A stretch of 6,242 nt of DNA, from the NCBI GenBank assembly GCA_018056585.1, contig JAGPFK010000097.1, forward strand, positions 1-6,242, given 5' to 3'. Both the position numbers and the translations under genes were made by a program. This stretch comes from Clostridia bacterium (GTDB lineage Bacteria > Bacillota > Clostridia > Saccharofermentanales > UBA5734). The notes beneath the pieces are model-generated. The model was not told the origin of the DNA, did not search any database, and saw nothing but the letters and a program-made list of their open reading frames with translations. Positions 1-6,165 of the stretch are shown here, piece by piece (position 1 is the first letter of the stretch; each line of letters starts with the position of its first letter).

Positions 1-607
1 AGTCGTCACCGCCCAACCGGTTGTTTCCGCTGGTTGCCAAAACCTCAAAAACACCATCTCCGATTTCAAGGATAGAGACATCAAATGTCCCGCCGCCTAA
101 GTCAAAGACCAAGATTTTCTGGTCAGATTCTTTGTCAAGCCCATAAGCCAATGCAGCGGCAGTCGGTTCGTTGATGATACGCAAGACTTCCAGTCCGGCG
201 ATTCGGCCGGCATCCTTGGTTGCCTGTCGCTGCGAGTCGCCGAAATAGGCCGGCACCGTAATCACAGCCTGCTTGACGGGCTCACCTAAATAAGCTTCTG
301 CATCTGTCTTTAATTTCTGCAGAATCATAGCTGAGATTTCCTGAGGCGTGTACTGTTTGCCGTTAATCGTAACCCTGTAGTTGGTACCCATTTCGCGTTT
401 GATGGACATGATTGTTCGTTCCGGATTGGTCACAGCCTGACGCTTTGCCACTTGTCCGACCAAGCGCTCGCCTGTTTTTGTAAAAGCAACCACAGAAGGG
501 GTTGTTCTGCTCCCTTCCGCATTGGGTATCACAACTGGTTCGCCGCCTTCCACTACGGCAACGCATGAGTTGGTTGTTCCAAGATCAATTCCAATGACTT
601 TTCCCAT
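1..607 (-). CDS. dnaK: Chaperone DnaK (Hsp70), N-terminal 202 residues, cut by the window edge
   Basis: DnaK is the cytoplasmic ATP-dependent Hsp70 chaperone that works with DnaJ and GrpE. Only the first part of the ATPase domain is here; the gene continues past position 1. Visible motifs are the phosphate-1 loop GIDLGTTNS (residues 6-14), VPAYFGDSQRQATKDAG (118-134), IINEPTAAALAYGLDK (144-159) and the phosphate-2 motif DLGGGTFD (169-176), ending in NNRLGGDD. Between KREMG (70-74) and the ISAMIL segment (91-96) the protein is short and lacks the insertion of about 23 residues known from Gram-negative DnaK, which supports a Gram-positive host. The ATG at 607-605 is preceded by a strong AGGAGG (615-620) at 7 bases. 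It lies 35 bases after grpE with no visible promoter between, so it is probably cotranscribed from the CIRCE promoter. Residue 123 is Gly (YFGD) where Asn is usual, a mild variation. Confidence 0.97.
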   Translation of the reverse strand, partial: MGKVIGIDLGTTNSCVAVVEGGEPVVIPNAEGSRTTPSVVAFTKTGERLVGQVAKRQAVTNPERTIMSIKREMGTNYRVTINGKQYTPQEISAMILQKLKTDAEAYLGEPVKQAVITVPAYFGDSQRQATKDAGRIAGLEVLRIINEPTAAALAYGLDKESDQKILVFDLGGGTFDVSILEIGDGVFEVLATSGNNRLGGDD

Positions 608-642
608 TTTTATTCCTCCTAAATACCAATATCTTTTATCGG

Positions 643-1248
643 TTAATTTGCAACTTTAACAATGCTGTGACGGATAATGCGGTCTGCCCGCTTATACCCT
701 TTACATAACTCTTCCACGACCACCGATGCGCCAACGGAATCATCTTCAATATGTGCAATGGCGTCGTGTAAATTGGGGTCGAAAGGCTTGCCACAGCAAT
801 CAATGACCTCGACTCCCAGTTTATCCAGGATATCCTGAATTTGTTTTCTGATCATACTGATTCCTTCGGCAATTTTTTTTGCCTCTTCACTTTGATACTG
901 ATCAGCCGAGAACTCAGCTCGGTCAATATTATCAATCACAGGAAGCCACAGGCGAATCATTTCGACGATGCAGTCCTCGTAGATTGATTCCTTTTCTTTC
1001 TGGCTGCGTTTACGATAATTATCATACTCAGCCATCAGACGGATATATTGATCCGAAAGCTCTGCAATCCTCTTTTCTTTTTCGGCAAGTTCAGCTTGAA
1101 GCGCTTTGATGGTTTCATCCAGCTGTGCGACAGGCAGCTCTGCCTTTTGTTCAGCGCTGATCCCTTTTTCTTTTTGCTGTTCTTGCTGCTCCATCAGCTG
1201 CTCATCTTTCGGCTGGAGCAGTTCTTCTTGTTGTTCGTTGTTTTTCAT
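643..1248 (-). CDS. grpE: Nucleotide exchange factor GrpE (DnaK cochaperone)
   Basis: GrpE is a cytoplasmic homodimer that drives ADP release from DnaK. The 201 residues match the family in length and layout. A hydrophilic Gln/Glu-rich tail occupies about residues 4-40 and is probably disordered. A long coiled-coil helix follows at about 41-95 (ALQAELAEKEKRIAEL, then YDNYRKRSQKE), then the four-helix segment with LPVIDNIDRA (102-111). The C-terminal beta domain carries the GrpE signature from FDPNLHDAIAHIEDD (156-170) through KGYKRADRIIRHSIVKV (183-199). The ATG at 1248-1246 overlaps the hrcA stop as ATGA, and GGAGG (1259-1263) inside the hrcA end lies 10 bases upstream, so translation is probably coupled to hrcA. 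Heat control should come from the HrcA/CIRCE system ahead of hrcA. The two adjacent cysteines (151-152) are unremarkable. Confidence 0.97.
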   Translation of the reverse strand: MKNNEQQEELLQPKDEQLMEQQEQQKEKGISAEQKAELPVAQLDETIKALQAELAEKEKRIAELSDQYIRLMAEYDNYRKRSQKEKESIYEDCIVEMIRLWLPVIDNIDRAEFSADQYQSEEAKKIAEGISMIRKQIQDILDKLGVEVIDCCGKPFDPNLHDAIAHIEDDSVGASVVVEELCKGYKRADRIIRHSIVKVAN

Positions 1249-2375
1249 TTGCGTTGATCCTCCACGATATCTTCTCCGCGGGCCAGCTGCCGCAGGTGTT
1301 CATTGATGGTTTTTCTGACAAAGCTGATGTGTGAGATAACCTTTCCATAGGCCATCCGTCTCGGACCAATCACACCGATCCGCCCGGCAATGACATCGCC
1401 GACTTTGTATGTTGTGGTCACAAAGCTGCACTCCTGCAATTCTTCAACTGTAATTTCCTGACCAATGCGGATCATGTAGGATGGCGCTGACTCTGTTGAT
1501 TTTTCCTGAATCATAGCCTTGCGCTGCTCATCGGGCTGCCATTCTTTCATCTCACTCATATACCCGGCAATCAGGCCGTCTCTTGCCAGTGTATCGTAAA
1601 AAGACCTGGCCTTATCAATGTCCCGAAACTCCGGATAGCTGAGCAGACGATGCTGTCCCTCAATATAGAGTTCCAGATTCTCAGCCTGCTTGATAGACAC
1701 GTATGCTTCGTACACAACCTGATTGAGCAGGTTTTCCGGAATCGGCATATTGCGTGCTGCAGAAACAACGGCCACAAGCGTGATGTCATCCACCCGCATG
1801 CCCGTTATGCCCTCTTCGATTGCCGCTGCAATTTGCATGAGCTGATCGGCATCCAGAGCATCCGGTACCCGAACCACACGATCCTGCACGACACCAGCCG
1901 ACAAAACAACGACAACCAAAGCTCGTCCGGGCTCAATCATCAATATCTTGATCTGCTGTAAGTGACTGCGCCTCATATGCGGTGACAGCGCAACCGACAG
2001 ATAGCCGGTTCGCTCCGACAGGATGTTCGATGCTCTGCGGATCAAAACGGTCAATTCATCAAGGCTGTCATGCAAGTATTTTCGAATCTTCTCTGCCTCT
2101 TCATCCGACAAATCTTCGATTTCGATGAGGCTGTCCACATAGGCCCGATAACCTTTATCTGACGGAACCCGTCCAGCTGAAGTGTGTGGCTGCTCTAAGT
2201 ACCCCAGCGTTTCGAGTTCGGCCATCTCATTGCGTATGGTCGCCGAACTGATATTAAACTGATGACGACTCACCAACGCTTTGGAAGCGACCGGCTCCGC
2301 TGTGGCGATATAGTCCTCCACAACAGCTTTGAGTATATTCTTTTTTCGCTTATCAAGCAATTGTTCTGCCGACAT
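1245..2375 (-). CDS. hrcA: Heat-inducible transcription repressor HrcA
   Basis: HrcA represses class I heat-shock genes by binding CIRCE; in known systems its folding depends on GroE, which links repression to chaperone load. The N-terminal winged helix-turn-helix (about 8-80) contains the hallmark SSATIRNEMAELETLGYLEQ (43-62), followed by PHTSAGRVPSDKGYR (63-77). The central GAF-like/dimerization region follows. The C-terminal part has SYMIRIGQE (299-307), LQECSFVTTTY (313-323) and IGVIGPRRMAYGKVI (333-347), all typical. At 376 residues it is a little longer than the usual 340-350, apparently through a polar stretch near 276-298 and a charged C-terminal tail. I use the ATG at 2375-2373; AAAGGGG (2387-2393) lies 11 bases upstream and AAAGGAG (2394-2400) 18 bases upstream, both a poor distance, which may keep repressor synthesis low. 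A TTG at codon 6 is a less likely alternative. It is first in the operon, so it is predicted to be autoregulated. Confidence 0.97.
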   Translation of the reverse strand: MSAEQLLDKRKKNILKAVVEDYIATAEPVASKALVSRHQFNISSATIRNEMAELETLGYLEQPHTSAGRVPSDKGYRAYVDSLIEIEDLSDEEAEKIRKYLHDSLDELTVLIRRASNILSERTGYLSVALSPHMRRSHLQQIKILMIEPGRALVVVVLSAGVVQDRVVRVPDALDADQLMQIAAAIEEGITGMRVDDITLVAVVSAARNMPIPENLLNQVVYEAYVSIKQAENLELYIEGQHRLLSYPEFRDIDKARSFYDTLARDGLIAGYMSEMKEWQPDEQRKAMIQEKSTESAPSYMIRIGQEITVEELQECSFVTTTYKVGDVIAGRIGVIGPRRMAYGKVISHISFVRKTINEHLRQLARGEDIVEDQRK

Positions 2376-2412
2376 GACTCGGCTAACCCCTTTCTCCTTT
2401 CATTCAAAAGTT

Positions 2413-2426
2413 CTTGTATCTACAAG
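2413..2426. repeat. 14-base inverted repeat in the hrcA leader, next to CIRCE
   Basis: The sequence CTTGTA-TC-TACAAG has perfect 6-base arms around 2 bases. It ends only two bases from the CIRCE arm and lies in the predicted 5' untranslated leader of hrcA. In RNA it could form a 5-base stem with a 4-base loop, which is weak; as DNA it could be a second protein site. Its function is unknown and it may be chance. Confidence 0.45.
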
Positions 2427-2428
2427 CA

Positions 2429-2455
2429 TTAGCACTCTACCTGGTAGAGTGCTAA
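2429..2455. promoter_or_regulatory. CIRCE operator (HrcA binding site), perfect consensus
   Basis: The arms TTAGCACTC (2429-2437) and GAGTGCTAA (2447-2455) match the CIRCE consensus at every base with the canonical 9-base spacer (2438-2446). The spacer TACCTGGTA is itself palindromic, so the whole element is a perfect 13-base inverted repeat around one central base. It starts 4 bases downstream of the -10 box and covers the predicted transcription start, so bound HrcA would block initiation; the transcript would also begin with this hairpin. It controls hrcA-grpE-dnaK. Confidence 0.97.
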
Positions 2456-2459
2456 CAAT

Positions 2460-2488
2460 AATTTACCACCAACACCGCCATCTGTCAA
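2460..2488 (-). promoter_or_regulatory. SigA-type promoter of the hrcA-grpE-dnaK operon
   Basis: Reading on the minus strand, a perfect -35 box TTGACA (2483-2488) is followed after 17 bases by TAAATT (2460-2465), which matches 4 of 6 bases of the -10 consensus. Predicted initiation is near 2453, inside CIRCE, which is the usual layout for class I heat-shock promoters of Gram-positive bacteria. The hrcA leader would be about 78 bases long. Confidence 0.85.
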
Positions 2489-2543
2489 TTGACCAGGCCA
2501 CTTTTTGTGAAGTTGACCATTTCAAGAATAAAATCCAATCGGA

Positions 2544-3755
2544 TCAACGAACAAATGCCTGAAAAACCTGATTGGCCAGATCAAGCCCCAAGGAACTCAA
2601 ACAAACAGCTTCCTTTGTAAACAGGATCAGACCCCGCCGGCTGAGCTCAGCCAGCTCATGAGCAAAGACAGTACGCAAGTCACAGCCAAATCTTAAAATA
2701 AACGCGTCATAGCGAACGCCCGCGTCCAAACGGAGTCCCAAAAGCATCATTTCGCGCATGGCTTCTTCACGATCGACAGATTCCTGGGGAATAAATATTT
2801 GATGCGCGCCTTCTTCTTTATCGGGCGGACAAGCCGCGCGGTTTTCATCGAAAGCAAAAAAATAATCGTCCAGACTTTCCGTGTTGCTGCTGCGCAAACC
2901 CCGAACATACCGATGCGCGGCAACACCAAAGCCAAGGTATGGCCGTGCCTCCCAATAAACCAGGTTATGCCGGCATTCATAGCCTGCGCGCGCGCTGTTG
3001 CTGATTTCGTAAGGTGAAAGCCCCTGGTTCTGAAGCATCTTTCGAACCAAATGGTATTGACGACGCTCCAGTTCGTCAGGCGGTAACCTCACACGTGAGG
3101 CGGCTGCTGCTTGAGATAAGGGCGTGCCTTCTTCCAGGATCAGGCTGTAATAGGAAACATGCGGCAAGGACTGTTCAAGGACAAACGCAACCGTTTCCCT
3201 GACATCGCCGAGAGACTGCATAGGCAAGCCAAGAAGCAAATCGGCGTTGATGTTTTCAAATCCTGCCTGCCGCGCTTCATCGACGCTGATTATGAAATCC
3301 TGAGCGGTGTGCCGACGCCCAAGCAATTGCAAAAGATGAGGCTGGATCGCTTGCAGGCCTAAACTCAGGCGATTGATACCGGCCTCGCGCAAGGCCCTGA
3401 GCTGCCCTTTTTTAATTGTTTCTGGATTGGCTTCCAGAGTCCATTCATAGGTATCGGAAAGGGTGAATGTTTCCTTTACAGATGAAATGAATGAAAGCAA
3501 GAGATCGGTCGACAGAACGGTTGGCGTTCCGCCCCCGATATAAAGTGTTTCCAAAGGCGCCAAAAGATGGGGGCTGGTTTCTTTTAAGTCTTCTGCCGCA
3601 GCCGACATCTCCTTGACTAACGCCTGAATATAAGCCTGATGCCGATTTGTATCCTGGCATGGGAAAGAAATAAAGTCGCAGTAGGTGCATTTGCGAACAC
3701 AGAAAGGAATGTGAAAATAGACCGCCGTGACAGGCTGGTCTGACCACTCAGTCAA
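2544..3755 (-). CDS. hemW: HemW, radical SAM heme chaperone (formerly coproporphyrinogen III oxidase-like)
   Basis: HemW is a cytoplasmic radical-SAM family protein that binds heme and is thought to deliver it to respiratory enzymes; it was long misannotated as oxygen-independent coproporphyrinogen oxidase (HemN). The 4Fe-4S/SAM motif CVRKCTYCDF (residues 19-28) has Cys19, Cys23 and Cys26 followed by D-F. It lacks the fourth cysteine of the HemN motif, which points to HemW. GGGTPT (74-79), EANPE (108-112), LSLGLQ (130-135) and DLLLGLPMQ (172-180) follow the radical-SAM barrel. The HNxxYW motif typical of HemW is present as HNLVYW (263-268). Length 403 is within, or slightly above, the usual range. 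The start is TTG (3755-3753): in-frame stop TGA lies two codons upstream and no ATG or GTG precedes the cysteine motif. It overlaps the previous stop as TTGA and has no clear Shine-Dalgarno, so translation is probably coupled. Lying just ahead of hrcA is a classic Firmicutes arrangement. Confidence 0.95.
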   Translation of the reverse strand: MTEWSDQPVTAVYFHIPFCVRKCTYCDFISFPCQDTNRHQAYIQALVKEMSAAAEDLKETSPHLLAPLETLYIGGGTPTVLSTDLLLSFISSVKETFTLSDTYEWTLEANPETIKKGQLRALREAGINRLSLGLQAIQPHLLQLLGRRHTAQDFIISVDEARQAGFENINADLLLGLPMQSLGDVRETVAFVLEQSLPHVSYYSLILEEGTPLSQAAAASRVRLPPDELERRQYHLVRKMLQNQGLSPYEISNSARAGYECRHNLVYWEARPYLGFGVAAHRYVRGLRSSNTESLDDYFFAFDENRAACPPDKEEGAHQIFIPQESVDREEAMREMMLLGLRLDAGVRYDAFILRFGCDLRTVFAHELAELSRRGLILFTKEAVCLSSLGLDLANQVFQAFVR

Positions 3756-4684
3756 TCCGATTCAACCGGCTTTCCGTCATCATGAACCCATTCTGATAAA
3801 GAAACTGCAAGTCCTGCCATGTTCTGAATATCAGATGGAATAATGATTTTGGTTGCTTTTCCATCGGCCAGCTGCCCCAGCGTCTCGAGGCTTTTCATGG
3901 CCAGAACAGACTGATCGATGCCCGCTTCCTTGAGCATCTTAAGGCTGCGAACCGAAGCTTCCTGAATTTTAATCATCGCTTCTGCCTTGCCTTCCGCTTC
4001 GCGGATGGCCGTTTCCCGCATCGCTTCGGCCCGGAGAATCGCCGCTGTTTTTTCACCCTCGGCCAGCAGAATGTTTTCCTGCTTCTGCCGTTCTGCTTTC
4101 ATTTGATTTTCCATCGCAATGAGAATATCCTTTGGCGGAATCATATTTTTGACCAGAACCCGCTTTGTTTCAATACCCCATGAACGGGTCGCTTCATCCA
4201 TCGCTTCGTGCAGGCGCTCATTGATTTGTTCACGCAAAGCAAAGACTTCATTCAATTCCATATCCCCAATGACACTTCGCAATGTTGTGGCCATGAGGTT
4301 CTCTATGGCCATAAGGGGATTTTCAATGCTGTAGGCATAGAGCCTGGGATCAATAATCTGGTAGTAAAAAACCGCGTCAATTTGTATGGTGACATGATCT
4401 TTTGTGATCACCGCTTGAGGGGGAAAATCAATGACTTTTTCCTTTAAAGAAACAACTTTGGAAACGCGTTCAATGATCGGGATTTTAAATCTGATACCGG
4501 CTGTCCAGGTCGTTTGGTAAACACCCAGCCTTTCAATGATGAAGCTGGTGGCCTGCGGCACAATACGAATATTGCGGATAATCAAAACAACAATCAGGAT
4601 CAGAATCAAAACCCTTAAAAACCACGTTCCAAAGGACGCCGACGAGGTGCTTAAAGCCCATTGCAACCCTGTGGTCAATTGCAT
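3752..4684 (-). CDS. qmcA: SPFH/stomatin-prohibitin family membrane protein, QmcA-like
   Basis: Stomatin/prohibitin-type proteins form large rings on the membrane and organise microdomains or modulate membrane proteases; the exact role here is unknown. After a short N-terminal stretch there is one transmembrane segment (about residues 22-37, FLRVLILILIVVLII), then the SPFH domain (about 39-200) with IVPQATSFIIERLGVY (41-56), GIRFKIPIIERV (63-74), AVITKDHVTIQIDAVFYYQI (91-110) and DEATRSWGIETKRV (163-176). An Ala/Glu/Lys-rich helix (about 195-250, with LLAEGEKTAAILRAEA) is the usual coiled coil. Length 310 and motif order match Escherichia coli QmcA as I remember it; the symbol is assigned by that similarity. 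The ATG at 4684-4682 has AGGAGG 8 bases upstream, within a 19-base gap after the lipoprotein gene, and the stop overlaps hemW. No NfeD partner gene is visible beside it. Confidence 0.93.
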   Translation of the reverse strand: MQLTTGLQWALSTSSASFGTWFLRVLILILIVVLIIRNIRIVPQATSFIIERLGVYQTTWTAGIRFKIPIIERVSKVVSLKEKVIDFPPQAVITKDHVTIQIDAVFYYQIIDPRLYAYSIENPLMAIENLMATTLRSVIGDMELNEVFALREQINERLHEAMDEATRSWGIETKRVLVKNMIPPKDILIAMENQMKAERQKQENILLAEGEKTAAILRAEAMRETAIREAEGKAEAMIKIQEASVRSLKMLKEAGIDQSVLAMKSLETLGQLADGKATKIIIPSDIQNMAGLAVSLSEWVHDDGKPVESD

Positions 4685-4703
4685 GGCACTTCCTCCTTTT
4701 CAC

Positions 4704-6074
4704 TTATTCCGATGATGAAATCATTTCGTCCTCGTTCTCACTGCCTTGCGTTGTATCTGATGCTATTTTTGCATCATAAACACCTTTTCGAATGGCCTCA
4801 ATAACAACGAAGGCTGTATTGTTGACCCGCTTGCTCAAATGATCGGCCGACTGAATACCGGACATCCCGTTCGATTTCAATGTGACTTTTCGCTGCTGGT
4901 TCATGATCTGGCTGATATAAGCGGTTGAATCGAATGGGGTATGGCGGATGGCGCCATTTGTTGAAGAAAAAGCAGGATTTTTACTTTCTTTTAAATCGTC
5001 CAGGCTATCACCATCATAATCGTAGGACTCAAAAAAAACAATGGGAATGCCGCATTCATCAAACGGGATGTAATCGGATTCGGTCAAAGTCCATTCGCGG
5101 AATAAAACGGGGGTGTCCACGCCATCAATGGTGACATCAAAATTGCATTGGTTGGTATAGAGCATATAGCCATTGTTGGAATAAAGTTCGTACTCGTAAA
5201 AAACATCCGTTACTTCGTAAAGCTTCCGACGCTTTTCATACGATTTCTGATAATTGCTGCGCAGGCTGTTGCGCCCGGCATGCGCGTATACCTTGTCACC
5301 CGCGTAAATGGAATCGATGCAGTACATGGCGTCGGTTGACGCCATGTCTTCTGATGTCATCCGACTGACAAAAGAACGGGCTCCGGCCCGACCGGCCTCC
5401 CCCGCGCCAAAAGCGACCAAAATGACATCATATCCCATCTTTTCGTTTTGTATTTCACGCGCAATCGTCATCAAGGCACCGATACCGGACGCATTGTCAT
5501 GGATGCCGTCATAATCAGGAAGCGATGGCTCTTTAATCTCCTCTTCAGGCACAGAGGTTTCTGTCTCTTCCGATTCCGGTATTGGAGTCGGTGACAGGGT
5601 GGGTTCAGTCGTTTGACGATAAGCCTCAACGTCTTCTACTGAAAAAAAGGCATCATAATGCGCGCCAACAATGACCTGTCGTTTGAAATACTCCTCGTTT
5701 CCTTCTTCATCTGTTCTCGTAAATCCCTGTCCCGGAAGTGTCACACAGATGTTGCGAGAGGTTCTTGTTGCCCCGGATTCATCCGTAAAGCTAAAAACGT
5801 TCATTTCCGGTTCATAGCCCAGCTCTTCCAATTCATCGATAATCAAATCACCAGCCAGATCCTCCTGTTCGGATCCAGGGCTTCGGTTTGGGTATTTCTG
5901 GGCCAGCTTCAACGCGAAATTTGATCCATATGACCCATAATCGGCTGGCTTTTCCTCAGCTTCGGCCTCGTTTTGACAGGCTGTCAGAGGAAAAAGAAAA
6001 ACGGAAAATAAAGCCATCAGCAAAACAAGATAAAAAGAGCGGCCATATAAAGCCACAGGTGTTCCTTTATGCAT
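4704..6074 (-). CDS. Lipoprotein with M28-family metallopeptidase domain, probable loss of the catalytic base
   Basis: This is a predicted lipoprotein: a hydrophobic signal (about residues 13-32) leads to the lipobox LTAC, with Cys33 as lipidation site, so the domain would sit outside the membrane. The M28 (aminopeptidase-like) fold shows all expected metal ligands: His139 in GAHYDA, Asp193 in DNASG, Glu226 in AFGAGEAG, Asp254 in CIDSIYAG and His378 in RHTPFDS; ESDYIPFDECGIP (332-344) matches the SDHxxFxxxGIP region. Two features are odd. The residue before Glu226 is Gly225, where the family normally has the general-base Glu. And residues about 145-188 form an acidic Pro/Ser/Thr-rich insertion between the first two ligands. 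The tail (439-456) is also acidic and Ser-rich. The ATG at 6074 lacks a nearby ribosome site (AAGGAGG lies 39 bases away). GTG at 6056-6054 (codon 7), with AAAGGA 6 bases upstream, is a fair alternative and keeps the signal. Substrate is unknown. Confidence 0.88.
   Translation of the reverse strand: MHKGTPVALYGRSFYLVLLMALFSVFLFPLTACQNEAEAEEKPADYGSYGSNFALKLAQKYPNRSPGSEQEDLAGDLIIDELEELGYEPEMNVFSFTDESGATRTSRNICVTLPGQGFTRTDEEGNEEYFKRQVIVGAHYDAFFSVEDVEAYRQTTEPTLSPTPIPESEETETSVPEEEIKEPSLPDYDGIHDNASGIGALMTIAREIQNEKMGYDVILVAFGAGEAGRAGARSFVSRMTSEDMASTDAMYCIDSIYAGDKVYAHAGRNSLRSNYQKSYEKRRKLYEVTDVFYEYELYSNNGYMLYTNQCNFDVTIDGVDTPVLFREWTLTESDYIPFDECGIPIVFFESYDYDGDSLDDLKESKNPAFSSTNGAIRHTPFDSTAYISQIMNQQRKVTLKSNGMSGIQSADHLSKRVNNTAFVVIEAIRKGVYDAKIASDTTQGSENEDEMISSSE
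6063..6068 (-). promoter_or_regulatory. Possible ribosome binding site for an alternative GTG start of the M28 lipoprotein
   Basis: AAAGGA lies 6 bases upstream of an in-frame GTG (6056-6054). The longer ATG start at 6074 has no such site at normal distance. A GTG start would remove six residues and leave an intact lipoprotein signal with Arg12 as the remaining positive charge before the hydrophobic core. It is suggestive, not decisive. Confidence 0.35.
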
Positions 6075-6088
6075 AGCATCAGCTCTGG

Positions 6089-6160
6089 CAGAATAATAAA
6101 GCCGCCAAGGCTGCCTCCTTTCAATTGATCCAGAATATATCCCGACACTGGACCAGAATA
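6089..6160 (-). repeat. Three direct copies of TATTCTG in the leader of the M28 lipoprotein gene
   Basis: On the minus strand TATTCTGG occurs at 6153-6160 and 6130-6137, spaced 23 bases start to start, and a third shorter copy TATTCTG occurs at 6089-6095. They lie between the end of the upstream gene and the lipoprotein start. Direct repeats about two helical turns apart are a common layout for regulator half-sites, but the repeat is short and could be chance. Confidence 0.35.
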
Positions 6161-6165
6161 CAGTT

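Noticed and set aside
363..566. Minus-strand 67-codon frame inside dnaK
   Set aside because: It is an out-of-frame reading of the conserved dnaK N-terminus with no family features.
1048..1257. Plus-strand frame rich in Phe and Leu that looks like a membrane peptide
   Set aside because: It is the antisense reading of the Gln/Glu/Lys-rich start of grpE, which automatically gives Phe/Leu codons.
1650..1961. Plus-strand 103-codon open frame opposite hrcA
   Set aside because: It lies entirely antisense to well-conserved hrcA codons and has no recognisable motif, so it is a shadow frame.
2489..2519. Two GGTCAA half-sites on the minus strand ahead of the hrcA promoter, similar to a CtsR heptad
   Set aside because: CtsR sites are tandem heptads about 10 bases apart start to start; these are 24 apart and lack the final A of the heptad, so dual CtsR control is not supported.
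2526..2546. Terminator-like hairpin at the end of hemW (ATCC-GATT-GGAT followed by T-rich sequence)
   Set aside because: The stem has only 4 base pairs, overlaps the stop codon and the T run is broken; it is too weak to call, so read-through from hemW into hrcA remains possible.
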